Source: Branchiostoma belcheri (taxonomy: Eukaryota > Chordata > Leptocardii > Amphioxiformes > Branchiostomatidae). From it: 64,000 bases of DNA. Both the position numbers and the translations under genes were made by a program. The DNA is taken from NCBI RefSeq assembly GCF_001625305.1, contig NW_017804020.1:7687255-7751254 (forward strand), in the 5' to 3' direction. The notes below the pieces were generated by a model. It was not told the origin of the DNA, searched no databases, and worked only from the letters and a program-made list of their open reading frames with translations. Shown here in pieces: positions 11,111 to 21,358 of this stretch. The first letter of the stretch is position 1, and every line of letters starts with the position of its first letter.

Positions 11111-11468
11111 TAGTGATGGGGCACGATTTCCAGCCGCCCTTGAAATGTCCTTTCCGAAAAGAGACGCCCTTGACAGAACCAACATGACGTCACGAGAACC
11201 AACCTTCCAAGTTCCTACCACGGGTTTCTCAAAAGTGTAAATAGTCTCAAGAAGAAAGCTCTCGTCGCCCGCGTGGAGGATGTAACAGGTGGGCGGACAA
11301 CTTCCGCCGTGTCCCCCGCACTTCCTGCCGGACCGCCGCGGTACATACCGACCCGTCTGTCGGAAAAAACAAAGAAGCGATACGGTCATCAACTTTCCGG
11401 CAAAAAACGTCTTTGGTCCTATACAGGCATCTGATGCAGGGCGACAAAACAACAACAACCAACTAGAA
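11111..11468. other. No gene or repeat recognised
   Basis: Open frames on both strands lack recognisable domains. Confidence 0.35.
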
Positions 11469-11735
11469 GGTGGGGTCTTGTGGCGTAGCGGCAGAGTGCG
11501 CGACTCGGAACCTAGAGGTCCCGGGTTCGAGTCCTGACATGCCACCGATCTTGTGCCCTTGGGAAAGGCACTTAACACGAGTTTCTTCACTTAACTCAGG
11601 TGAAAATGAGTACTGTCCTGTCATGTATTTGTCCCCTGTGTTGGTGGCGGCATTAATATAAGTTGAAAAACTTGAGTGTGCCGTCACCACGTCTGGTGAT
11701 TACATCATTGGAATAAAATATATAAAAAAACAAAC
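11469..11735 (+). mobile_element. tRNA-derived SINE
   Basis: The head has a box A-like TGGCGTAGCGG and a box B-like GGTTCGAGTCC spaced as in tRNA genes. Then comes a body with CCCTTGGGAAAGGCACTTAA, also present inverted at 38785-39035 and 56235-56523, and an A-rich tail. The T-arm does not pair well, so it is a SINE head and not a working tRNA. Confidence 0.75.
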
Positions 11736-11739
11736 AAAC

Positions 11740-11970
11740 TAGAAAGTAACATTTGCAAAGCAAACGTATAATGTTTACCTTTGCATATGGTCTGCTCTGG
11801 TAATTCTTACTCCAACATATTCATATATATGGTGACAGGAGTCTAAATCCCTTCTGCTATAAAATTGCAACCACTAGTTACCATGGTGACAGACGTCTGG
11901 TTCAGGTCATTGACCTTATTGGTTTGAAGGAAACAGAGCAAAAACAATATGTTTTCCTTCGGTAACATGA
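11740..11970 (+). repeat. Interspersed repeat carrying an AGGTCAnTGACCT palindrome
   Basis: Most of the stretch recurs inverted at 27805-28050 (shared words: AGGGATTTAGACTCCTGTC-like, 'accagacgtctgtcacc'). It contains AGGTCATTGACCT at 11904-11916. Confidence 0.55.
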
Positions 11971-12433
11971 AATATTCTCTCAGACATTGACATTTACTGC
12001 CATTTCTTAGCACATTATTTTCGTCATCAGTTTATATTTGAAGCGGTTGAAGTAGCCTCAAAACGCTTATTTTTGGGTACCACGCATAAATAGCTAGAAC
12101 CAGCCTACGATACAAAACAAGCAACCGTTTTCCGTCAATGACATCGTATTTTTGCCTCACATATATCAGTAGGCTATGGGATATTGTTGGCTCAACTCAC
12201 TATACTTTGATTTGAAAAATAATTAAAATTAAAATTGTTTAATTTGAATAAAAGTTTATAATTAAAATCAAATTTAAAGTTACTTTAAACTACATCTTAT
12301 TGAAATTCTTTTTAAGAATAATGACTAAAATTGACTTTGAAAATCTAGTTTTCCCGCCCTGAAGTTGCATCGGATGCCTTTAACAAAACTCGACTTCCCA
12401 GATGGACCTTGACCATTCGGTAAGGACGTCACA
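11971..12433. other. AT-rich stretch, no gene recognised
   Basis: Near 12350-12385 a segment 'cgccctgaagttgcatcggatgcc' resembles the right end of the TTAA MITE at 20210-20572; otherwise nothing is recognised. Confidence 0.35.
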
Positions 12434-12451
12434 TAAGGTCACAGCAAGTAA

Positions 12452-13408
12452 GGCCATGTTGATTTGATTATATGGATGACATCCTCCGGGAACCCCAAAA
12501 CTGATGCGCGCGTGCGAATAAAAAAAAGTTTTGCAAAAAAAAAAAACTTTTCATTATGAGATCTACGTGGTCATGAGGGTTGAACAAATGGGACAGAATA
12601 TGGTTTGGCGAATAATCTAATCTTCAAGTTCATTTCCTTACAATTTCGTCTTTTTTCGTTTGATTTTGGCATTCTACGACATTGGTATAGTTTTACTTAT
12701 TTTTTTTGTAACTTACGGTATATTTTTGCTCATTTTGCAACTGTTTTGTACGATTTACAGTATATAATAATAATAGTTTATTGACAACAATCCTTGTACA
12801 TGGCAGCGTTTACGTTTAAACCGCTGAATTGCGTACACAGGTTTAAAAACAATTAAACAATAAGGTGGGCTAAACAAACAAAGGACATTGACAAACTAGG
12901 TACAAACAACTTAAACAAATACTAGCTGTACGCAGTTATAAATTAGATATAGATCCGTATCCGTAAGTAATTAAAAACTATATTGGTCCGGTACTGGGAG
13001 ATTTCAACCTAAGTCTGCTTGTTTATTTAACAAATCAGTGAAATAGGGGATTGGGCTCGTTTTATACCGCTTTGTTTTCGTCAAGGGGATGTCGAGTTGG
13101 TTTGCCCCCTTCAGGCATCTGCCATGGATGTCTGAGCGGGATGGGGGTAACCAATGTCGGAACGAAGGGGAGTTAAGGAAGGACTTTGCAAACTTAAGGC
13201 TAAGGGTTTCTCTTCTTTTCTCTAGGGACGGCAAACATAATTGGGACAGGGCGATATTGTAAGACGTGTACAGGGGGCCAAGGATTATCTTTACTGCTCG
13301 TTTTTGTATGCGTTCGATTTTTATTATATGGTTGTAAACTTTTTTTTTGAAACGGCCGAAAATTCATGCGCGCGCGGATGTCATCCATATAATCAAATCA
13401 ACATGGCC
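12452..13408. mobile_element. PIF/Harbinger-like MITE, GGCCATGTTGATTTG family (middle element)
   Basis: The ends GGCCATGTTGATTTGATTAT and ATAATCAAATCAACATGGCC are flanked by TAA at 12449-12451 and 13409-13411. Compared with the uninterrupted ~370-400 bp copies at 35889-36259 and 46154-46550 it carries an extra ~570 bp, which is a LINE fragment. Confidence 0.8.
12762..13332 (-). mobile_element. LINE 3' fragment (CR1/L2/Jockey-like), innermost element
   Basis: On the minus strand it reads a reverse-transcriptase C terminus: IERIQKRAVKIILGPLYTSY, then LPSLEKRRETLSLKF, then FRHWLPPSRSDIHGR, then RYKTSPIPYFTDLLN and a stop. A 3' UTR follows, ending in ATTATTATTATA. These words are typical of CR1/Jockey-group LINEs. 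It is 5'-truncated, and its ends coincide exactly with the gap in the MITE alignment. Confidence 0.8.
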
Positions 13409-13544
13409 TAAATTTTATGGATGACATCCTCCACAGACTCCAAATATAATGCGATAGGGCGAAAACAAAACAAGGCGGGCTAAAAAACAAGATTTCTTCA
13501 TTTTCAAATTTTGACATCATGAACATTATAACCTTAATTGCCAA

Positions 13545-13912
13545 CTATTACAACATCCATTTCTAACTGAAACAATTTTTCAACATCCATTTCTAACTGA
13601 AACAATTTTACAACACCCATTTCTAACTGAAACAATTTTTACAACACCCATTTCTTACTGAAACAATTTTTACAACATCCATTTCTAACTGAAACAATTT
13701 TTACAACATCCATTTCTAACTGAAACAATTTTTACAACATCCATTTCTAACTGAAACAATTTTTACAACATCCATTTCTAACGGAAACAATTTTTACAAC
13801 ATCCATTTCTAACTGAAACAATTTTTACAACATCCATTTCTAACTGAAACAATTTTTACAACATCCATTTCTAACTGAAACAATTTTTACAACATCCATT
13901 TCTAAAAAAATT
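13545..13912. repeat. 31-bp minisatellite, about 12 units
   Basis: Units read 'ccatttctaactgaaacaat' plus 'ttttacaacat'. Only a few substitutions separate them. Related MITE copies hold a single unit, so the array arose after this copy inserted. Confidence 0.95.
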
Positions 13913-14218
13913 CTGAAAAATTAAAGTTTTTAATCATTACACAAATGGTTTTTTTTTCAGCGAGAACATCACATATACACAGCCACCATCACATATATAA
14001 AAGGAATGATATGCATCACTGCATCAAAGTAAAAGACAAAACAATAAATCATAGCCTTGTCTTGTCTCCTCTCTTCATATTTATCTGCCATCAGGCATCT
14101 TTACCCATTTTCGCCATGTTGACCACTGTCAGGGCGCAACAATTTGTTTTTCCCAAAATCAGGCGAAAATCAATGCGCGCGCTGATGTCATCCATAAGAA
14201 TTACTTGCTGTGGCCTAA

Positions 14219-15020
14219 CGGTAACAGTTTTTCCGACAGCTACTTTCGAACAGTACCTCACTCCATAAATTCCTCCATGTGTACTAAGTATAACACTGTG
14301 CCGCGGCCACGTGGGTGGTTTAGCTCCAGCATCATTCCCCCCGAATGTGAAATGGAACGACTGATTGTCAAGGTCGAGACCAAAACATGACAGAAAACAT
14401 TTTCACACTCCTGGCATATCGCAGTTCGGTGCTTCGGAAAAATACACTATATCATACGATACAACATGAAGACAATTGCACATGGTACACTTTATGGCAA
14501 AACAAATAAAAAACAAAGTACAAAAAAAGTATAAAATAAGACCTAATAAATCCTAATTACTCAAACAACAATGGCTAACACAAGTCTGTCTTTGATACAG
14601 TGTTCCAATCGAGTGGGGCTAATCACGAGTTTCGGTATTTTTTTCTAATAACAAAGCAGTTAGTACATTTACCTATATTTGCATCGTGGGAATTATTATA
14701 TAAAGATATATACGAATCTGTCCTTGGCATCGAGACTCTTGAAATCTGTTGTACTTGATTCGAGAAATGTAAATAGCTTACATTTGGCATCATAGTTACG
14801 CTTGCGCTTAAATATTTTTTATTATTATATTTTATTATTATATTTTTTATTATTATATTTTTTATTATTATATTTTTTATTATTATATTTTTTATTATTA
14901 TATTTTTTATTATTATATTTGTAATATTTTTATCACTCCTGCACTATGATACTATAGGTCATTTCTGACAGTTCGTCCGCAGTCACGTATTACATCATGT
15001 GCATGTTTTGCATATTTTCA
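14219..15020. other. No gene recognised; contains T-rich tandem repeat
   Basis: Between 14812 and 14922 there are about seven units of a 16-bp word like TTATTATTATATTTTT. The rest is AT-rich without recognisable features. Confidence 0.5.
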
Positions 15021-15034
15021 GTCACCGTCAGTTT

Positions 15035-15427
15035 AATTTGTAAATATTGTAGTGAAAAAGCTGTGGATGACGAAATACACTTTATCTCAAATTGTTCGTT
15101 CCATAACAACGCCTGAGATGGGTTGTCCATTCAAACGTCTACAATTTATCCAAATTTCTCTAAACTTACAGAAAGAAAAAAAAAGCCCTCTTTTAACTTC
15201 CCAAAATCCACAAATTTTGAAAAAAGGTGGGACATTACGTCTTCCATGGTTTACAAAAGAGAAGTCAAACCATTCAGACATAGTTTTATACATAGCTATA
15301 GTTTTAGACAATTACCTTGTGTTATTATGTAGATTTTGAAGTTATTTTGTACCCTGTTCCGATGTTCTTTTATCATTGTTATTTGCAATTAGGCTTCGGG
15401 CATGAATTTGCAAAAAAAAAAAAAAAA
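15035..15427 (+). mobile_element. LINE C-terminal fragment (CR1/Jockey-like)
   Basis: At 15039 the frame reads CKYCSEKAVDDEIHFISNC, a zinc-knuckle-like C-x2-C...H-x4-C segment found at the end of several LINE reverse transcriptases. Similar words occur at 19716 (plus) and 24150 (minus). It ends in poly(A) near 15427 and has at least one in-frame stop. Confidence 0.6.
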
Positions 15428-15464
15428 TCATTTATCAGTGGAGTGATTGTAACAGTTGTGTTGT

Positions 15465-16001
15465 CAGGGGTGCCAGAGTATACAGTGCAATTTTACGGAA
15501 TACAGTGCAATTTTCGGAATACAGTGCAATTTTCGGAATACAGTGCAATTTTCGGAATACAGTGCAATTTTCGGAATACATGCAATTTTCGGAATACAGT
15601 GCAATTTTACGAAATACAGTACAATTGTATTACTATACAGTACAATTTTACGGAATAAAGTGCCATTGTATTAGTATACGGTGCAATTTTATATTACTAG
15701 TAAAATTGCACTGTATATTAGTAAAATTCACTTTTACTAGTATACAGTTTTTGCAGTATACTAGTATACAGTACACTGCAATTTTACGGAATACAGTGCA
15801 ATCGTATTAGTATACAGTGCACTGTGTACTAGTAAAACTTACACTGTATACTAATACGATTGTACTGTATTCCGTAAACTTGCGCTGTATACTAGTAAAA
15901 TTGCACTGTATTCCGAAAATTGTATGTATTCCGAAAATTGTCTGTATTCCGAAAATTGCACTGTATTCCGTAAAATTGCACTGTATACTCTGGCACCCCT
16001 G
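15465..16001. mobile_element. Palindromic foldback transposon with 19-bp internal repeats
   Basis: It opens CAGGGGTGCCAGAGTATACA and closes with the mirror TGTATACTCTGGCACCCCTG. Both arms are built from repeats of a 19-bp word (CAGTGCAATTTTCGGAATA), in opposite orientation left and right. CAGGGGTGCC is a hAT-like terminus. The flanks are GTTGTGTT-like on both sides, but the right one is a microsatellite, so the target duplication is uncertain. A half copy lies at 55644-55809. Confidence 0.8.
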
Positions 16002-16219
16002 GTTGTGTGTGTGTGTGTGAGGTAACTACTCCTGGCGCACGGCCAGATAGGTCAGCGCTCGGGGCCAGTGCAAAGTGATCTCCGGGGAAACGCTGTAAAC
16101 GAGAAGGCTGTGCCCGTAATTCCGCGCATTTTCCTTGACTCCACATAAGCTATGGCCTTGGCCGTTTCCGCCGAGATTCCGACTCTGAGAGCAGTATGAA
16201 CAAGAGTTCCACGATCTCA

Positions 16220-17110
16220 TACCTTCGCCAAATGATGTTAACCCTTGCGGGTGACGAATTATACAATTTTAATCATTGATTTTGTAAATAAGAGCCTCAT
16301 TTGCATGGATTATATCAGTTGATCATATTCTCCATCCAATGGCAGCCTTATCACAACAAAAAGGCTATTATAGCACTTCCTCATAAATTATGCAAATGAG
16401 GTCATGATTTGAATAAATTATGTTTATTGATATTCACCTTCACTTAACTTCCAAATGTGGCAAGTATGAAATTCGGGGTGCAGAAGTTACAACTATGGAA
16501 TTATAAGAATTTGCCATTAGTTATGCAAATTAGGTCCTCATTTACATAATCTATATCCTCAGATGTTTTCCCCGTTCTCAAGTAGATGTCACAAGTGTTT
16601 CATAGTTCTATTATCGAACAAAGCAGATTTATAGAATTTCCTCATTAATTATGCAAATTAGCTCCTGATTTGCATAATTGCCATCTGATTATGTCAAGCA
16701 TCACTTCAACTACCTACATACCAAAAATCACGACAATACGTCAACCGGTTCTTAAGTTATAGTCCTTCAAATTTTTTCAACAAATGCTCCTGCAGTTCCA
16801 GAACAAGGCGCTAGGGGACCCAAACTCATGTCACTTCTTTCCTACTCCAAGAGCTATCTACCAACCAAAATTCGTGACCCTAGCATGTCCAGAACATGAG
16901 ATATCAAAACCGGAAGTTCAGCTGCAGTACCTAGGAAAGCCGCCAGGGGGCCCAAAATCTAATCATTTCTAGGCCTCATTAAGACCTACCCACCTACCAA
17001 GTTTCATTCCAATCCATCTACTGCTTCTCGAGTTATCTTGCTAAACCACACACACACAAACACACACACAGACAAACGCTACTGAAAACATAACCTTCTT
17101 GGCGAAGGTA
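16220..17110. mobile_element. ~0.9-kb repeat with TACCTTCGCCAA ends
   Basis: It begins TACCTTCGCCAAATGATG and ends CTTGGCGAAGGTA, a ~12-bp inverted terminus. A related long copy is at 61197-62262 and partial copies at 1-95, 17165-17700, 34201-34545 and 63241-63400. The interior holds several ATGCAAAT/ATTTGCAT octamers. No transposase was found. Superfamily not assigned. Confidence 0.65.
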
Positions 17111-17164
17111 ACAACTTGGCAGGGATTGGGGAATACAGACTGTCCTCATCCTTTCTTCTGCGAA

Positions 17165-17700
<536 letters not shown>

Positions 17701-17916
17701 GCTTCCAAATGAGACAGAATTGAACACATAAGTCCACGGGATCAACAACTAAGTCAACTTGAATTGGAATCTTCCAACGACTCGCAGCTTTCAAGAAATT
17801 GGAGCTCCGTCGACGTCACTGACTGACACCAAGGTTAACCTTCTCCCTGCTAACTGAGCCTTTAAGACCTAGGGAAATTTTTTTTCCTGTTTCAGTCCTG
17901 ATTAGGGTCGCCAGGT

Positions 17917-18140
17917 AGAAATTATTTGTTTATTTGTTTATTAAAATTTTCCAGCACATGCATGGAGGGGGAGGGAGAACAGGTGGGTCACCTTTACCAG
18001 CTCCCTCCCCTAATTACATCAATAAAAACAGTATAAAACAGCATTGGATTTAAACACATTATGAAAGCAATTCATAAACATACATACAAAAATATGGACA
18101 TTAATAAATCAAATATCATTCTACGTAAATGTCAGCGAGG
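17917..18140 (-). mobile_element. Probable LINE 3' tail
   Basis: Read on the minus strand it ends ...AATTTTAATAAACAAATAAACAAATAA, a polyadenylation-like signal with short tail repeats. No coding remnant is attached. Confidence 0.35.
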
Positions 18141-18344
18141 TCTTAACGCTATGCATGTTCCACACCTGCAAGCCGCAGACCATGTACATATGTTGTCTGT
18201 GTCAAAGTTGTCCTGGAACTTGCCGATTACCGACTGGACAAGACACCATTTGAATTGCAAAATGTCAGACTGACTTGACGCTGCAACCCCCAAGACCCTA
18301 ATTACCTTTAGTGATCCAACTTATACAAGTTTAACAGCGTACAA

Positions 18345-18560
18345 CTTGCATGAGGGCAATTATATTTTGAATTTCAATGTTGGAAATCTGATTGTACAAC
18401 GTTTCTTTACTCAGGTGTCCGATCGTGGAGCTAGAAAAGGGCGACTAGCTTGCAAAATTTATGTCCCTTGCAGGGGTCCACCCAAAAAAAATGCTAGGGT
18501 CGGCAGTTCAAATTTTCTAGGGTCGGTCGGGAAACAGGAAACACAGCATTTTTCCTAGGC
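18345..18560. repeat. Interspersed repeat (three copies in window)
   Basis: It shares words such as 'gggtccacccaaaaaaaatg', a Cys-free CTAGGGTCGG motif and 'gatcgtggagctagaaaa' with the inverted copies at 34545-34730 and 40835-41040. Terminal structure unclear. Confidence 0.55.
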
Positions 18561-18568
18561 CCAACTAA

Positions 18569-19015
18569 GGCCACACCGTCTTAATTTTATGGATGACATC
18601 CGCACGCGCATTGATTTTCGCCTGTTCTCAAAAAAAAAAAAAAAGAAAAAAAAAAGATCACGTCCTTTGAGGCTCTGTCCTGGCTCCAGGCCTGCCTGGG
18701 AAGTCCATGGTAGTTAGTAACACTACGGAGCCGGTAGAAACTCTGGAGGATGGCACCCAGGCTACCGAAGCTCCACGACTCAAGAACTTAGTACATATAC
18801 TTACAGAGTAGATTCGTAAATTCCGTCAGCATGTGGCGGCGTGTCGCATACTTCGCTTTGTACTGCCGCAAATTCACAATACCAGCTTTGTATTCCTGTG
18901 GTTTACTACTAAGTAGCATTTTTATTTTTCGCCGGAATTTTTTTTTTATTCGCCCGCGCGCACTAGTTTTGGGGTCTTCAGAGGATGTCATCCATAAAAT
19001 TAAGACGGTGTGGCC
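18569..19015. mobile_element. PIF/Harbinger-like MITE, GGCCACACCGTCTTAA family
   Basis: The ends GGCCACACCGTCTTAATTTT and AAAATTAAGACGGTGTGGCC are flanked by TAA at 18566-18568 and 19016-19018. Decayed relatives are at 48797-49115 and 55293-55640. Confidence 0.8.
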
Positions 19016-19261
19016 TAATGCAGATGTTAACTTGTGCCAAATGTTGTGCCAAATGGCTACCTCAGCGCACTGAAGGTTAAATCCTCACCTCCCCATCTGG
19101 ACAGTGTCGGAAAAGATTTTTGGAATTCCACTTAAGTCATGGCAGCATTCTTCAACACATGTTATAAGACTTTGTACAGAAGGGAGTTGACGCAACGGGC
19201 CGGCTGATTACAGTGCAAGATGACAGTTGTGATGACATCAGCGTTTCTACAGCGCTCTGTG

Positions 19262-19716
19262 CACTGGCATATATATATGAATGAATGAAATTTATATTAT
19301 GAATGAACTTTATTGCTCAACACTCGTACAAGGTACAATGTATGGCAGTAATACAACAATACTACAAAACTTTACTTACTGCAAACTACTATCTAAACAG
19401 TATTTGAGTTACTATATGGTCATGTATTCATGATATGTTCTCGCTTATGGAATAAAGTGTACAGAAATTGGCCTACGTAAGCAGATATGGTAGTTGGACA
19501 TGATAATAATTCATGGAATGTATCGTACTGTGTACCAGATTGGGTGAACTTTGTCTTAGTGGTAATAGTCTGTAAGAATGTATCTCTTTCTTTTCTATGA
19601 TATAGGTGGGACAAGTCATAACAAAGTGAAATTCATCTTCAATATTTTCATTACAGTCTCTGAGTGGCTGGTGTGTTGTGGTGTCGACCTTTTTCGATTT
19701 GAAGACAATGCATGTA
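19262..19716 (-). mobile_element. LINE 3' fragment (CR1/Jockey-like)
   Basis: The minus strand reads CNENIEDEFHFVMTCPTY, then a short decayed C terminus and a 3' UTR ending GAGCAATAAAGTTCATTCAT with ATTC repeats. Strongly 5'-truncated. Confidence 0.65.
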
Positions 19717-19790
19717 CCTTGTAGTGTAAAGGCTGTGGAAGACGAAATACACTTTATCTCAAACTGTTCGTCACTGAAGGTACGTCATTT
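19716..19790 (+). mobile_element. Short LINE remnant in opposite orientation
   Basis: It reads CSVKAVEDEIHFISNCSS, matching the LINE at 15035-15427. It abuts the minus-strand LINE, so two fragments lie tail against body. Confidence 0.5.
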
Positions 19791-19990
19791 TCTCTAATTC
19801 CAACAAAAATGCAATTGAGGCATGCGCTTTATACTAGAGAAATAATTCAAAACAATAGTTGACCAGTTTGTCGATAGAACTTGTTGGACATATTACATCG
19901 AGGAAGGGGGAGGAGGGTGGTCTTACGTCATATCCGTGACTTTTACTATGCATTATGGGAAGTGTGAAATTGGCGAATAGGTGTTTCTGG

Positions 19991-20132
19991 TTTAACAAGA
20001 TTTATGATGTCAAAATTTGAAAATGTGGAAATCTTGTTTTTTGGGCCCACCTTGATTTTTTTAAATTCGCCCTATCGCATCAGATTTGTAGTTTGCGGAG
20101 GATGTCATCCATAAGATTCCCTTGCTGTGGCC
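19991..20132. mobile_element. Right end of a GGCCACAGCAAG-family MITE
   Basis: The segment 'ggaggatgtcatccataag' followed by TTGCTGTGGCC is the right terminus of the family; the left half is missing. Confidence 0.6.
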
Positions 20133-20209
20133 TTGGTTAGGGTGGTTAGAACTGTGTGGTACACAAATAAAAGAGACGCCTCGCGTAGCTTGCTTCTGGT
20201 TTGTTTTAA

Positions 20210-20572
20210 AGGCATCCAGTGCAGTTTTTAGGGCTTGGAAACCCGATTTTTCAAAGTCAATATTCTAGTCACTTATCTACATACTCAGTTGAAACAACAC
20301 TGTCCCAATGCATATTGACCCTCATGGAGCAAAAATTTCCAAAATTCTGACAGAAAAAATGGTTACTGGAAGGACCCTTGCCTGATTTTAGGGCACCACC
20401 CATGAAATAAAGGACTCATCTTGGGGCTTGTTTCTGCAGTTTTAAATACCCAAAGTATGAAATACTGATCGATTGAAATGTGCTAATGTGAAGCAGTATG
20501 TGTCAATATCCTAAAAATTTCCTTATTCAGAATATTTCCAGTTTTGCTGCTCTGAAATCGCATTGGATGCCT
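20210..20572. mobile_element. TTAA-flanked MITE (AGGCATCCAGTGC ends)
   Basis: AGGCATCCAGTGCAGTTT and AAATCGCATTGGATGCCT form inverted ends, each flanked by TTAA. A decayed extra right end follows at about 20640-20697. Kolobok- or piggyBac-like by duplication. Confidence 0.6.
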
Positions 20573-20932
20573 TTAAAGTATGAAGTAACGCCGAAAATGC
20601 TAAGAAATGGCAGTAAATGTCAACATCAGGCAGACTTCCTAGTCCAGAATATTTTTGTTTTGTTTTTCCGCCCTGACATTGCATTGGGCGACTTTTGAAC
20701 TCACACTGCGCGGTCCAAAGGAGGCCAAAGGAACGACCCGCCATAATCTCCAAGCAGATGTTTCGTTGGTACAAAATCAAATTGGCCAGGCAGTATAATA
20801 CCCATTTGCCAAGGTAGTTCCCATTTTGCCATTCAAATTTAAAGGGTCGGCGTAAAAAAAAGATACCAGGACAAAAAATAAAACCCGATGAAACGCCTAC
20901 AAACACGCCAAAAATAATAGCCTCCTTTTCTC

Positions 20933-21095
20933 ACGGTCAGGCTTCGGGAGACGGCTAAAAAGAATAGCGTCAAATAGAGAGATAACATGCCGAGGGAGTT
21001 GGTCCGCTAGAGTCTACATTTTGCCGTACCCGTATCTCTCTATTCCACCGATTTCTACTCTTTCTAGACGTCTCCCAAAGGTTGGATAGAGGTTA
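20933..21095. mobile_element. Decayed foldback (AGCCTC...GAGGTTA)
   Basis: The inner arms 'tttctactctttctagacg' and 'cggctaaaaagaatagc' resemble the foldbacks at 8720-9055 and 10242-10487. It lies ~60 bp upstream of the KIF16B E-box cluster. Confidence 0.5.
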
Positions 21096-21151
21096 TAAAA
21101 AGTATAAACCTTTTCCATCAAGAAGTCTGGGAGCGTGGCTAACAGAGCACC

Positions 21152-21215
21152 GTCACGTGACATTACAAATCATCTGTGAGTCATGTGATCACATGTCATT
21201 TTGCAAGATGGCGGC
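21152..21215 (+). promoter_or_regulatory. KIF16B promoter region: CLEAR-type E-box, second E-box palindrome, YY1-like site
   Basis: GTCACGTGAC (21152-21161) equals the CLEAR consensus bound by TFEB/MITF proteins. TGAGTCATGTGATCACATG (21177-21195) combines an AP-1-like site with an M-box and its mirror. AAGATGGCGGC (21205-21215) is the YY1 consensus, usually just downstream of transcription starts. All three lie 97-160 bp before the KIF16B ATG. Sites are seen in the sequence; binding is inferred. Confidence 0.5.
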
Positions 21216-21255
21216 GCCCAGTGTAGATTTGACGTTATTCATCCCCTTTTCCTAG
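21208..21255 (+). other. Short upstream ORF in the probable KIF16B leader
   Basis: The ATG inside the YY1-like motif opens a 15-codon frame (MAAPSVDLTLFIPFS, stop TAG) that ends 56 bp before the KIF16B ATG. It acts as a uORF only if transcription starts upstream of 21208. A TTGTAG acceptor-like site at 21293 leaves open a spliced leader. Confidence 0.35.
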
Positions 21256-21311
21256 TTTCTAAGCTCATAACTGGTACTTTAACATTTATGTTGTAGACGT
21301 GCGTGGACGCC

Positions 21312-21358
21312 ATGGCTTCTGTAAAAGTAGCTGTGCGAGTGAGACCCCTCAATCAGAG
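21312..21358 (+). CDS. KIF16B exon 1 (start codon)
   Basis: Fifteen codons plus two bases, [15 protein letters not shown], the beta-1 strand of the motor. ATG context is GCCATGG, a strong Kozak match. Donor GTGAGG. Confidence 0.92.

Larger units (their letters stand above)
12437..14215. mobile_element. PIF/Harbinger-like MITE (outer element of a nest)
   Basis: It begins GGTCACAGCAAGTAA and ends ...TTACTTGCTGTGGCC, flanked by TAA at 12434-12436 and 14216-14218. Its left inverted repeat is split at the internal TAA by the element at 12452-13408; past that insertion it resumes 'attttatggatgacatc'. It also contains the minisatellite at 13545-13912. Confidence 0.8.

Noticed and set aside
13545-13912. 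Regular direct repeats as a CRISPR array
   Set aside because: There are no spacers; units are contiguous 31-bp copies inside a MITE in a eukaryotic genome.
15317-16020. Several overlapping frames with repeated CNFRNTVQFSEY-like peptides
   Set aside because: They come from the 19-bp repeats of the palindromic foldback; no start, splice or family support.
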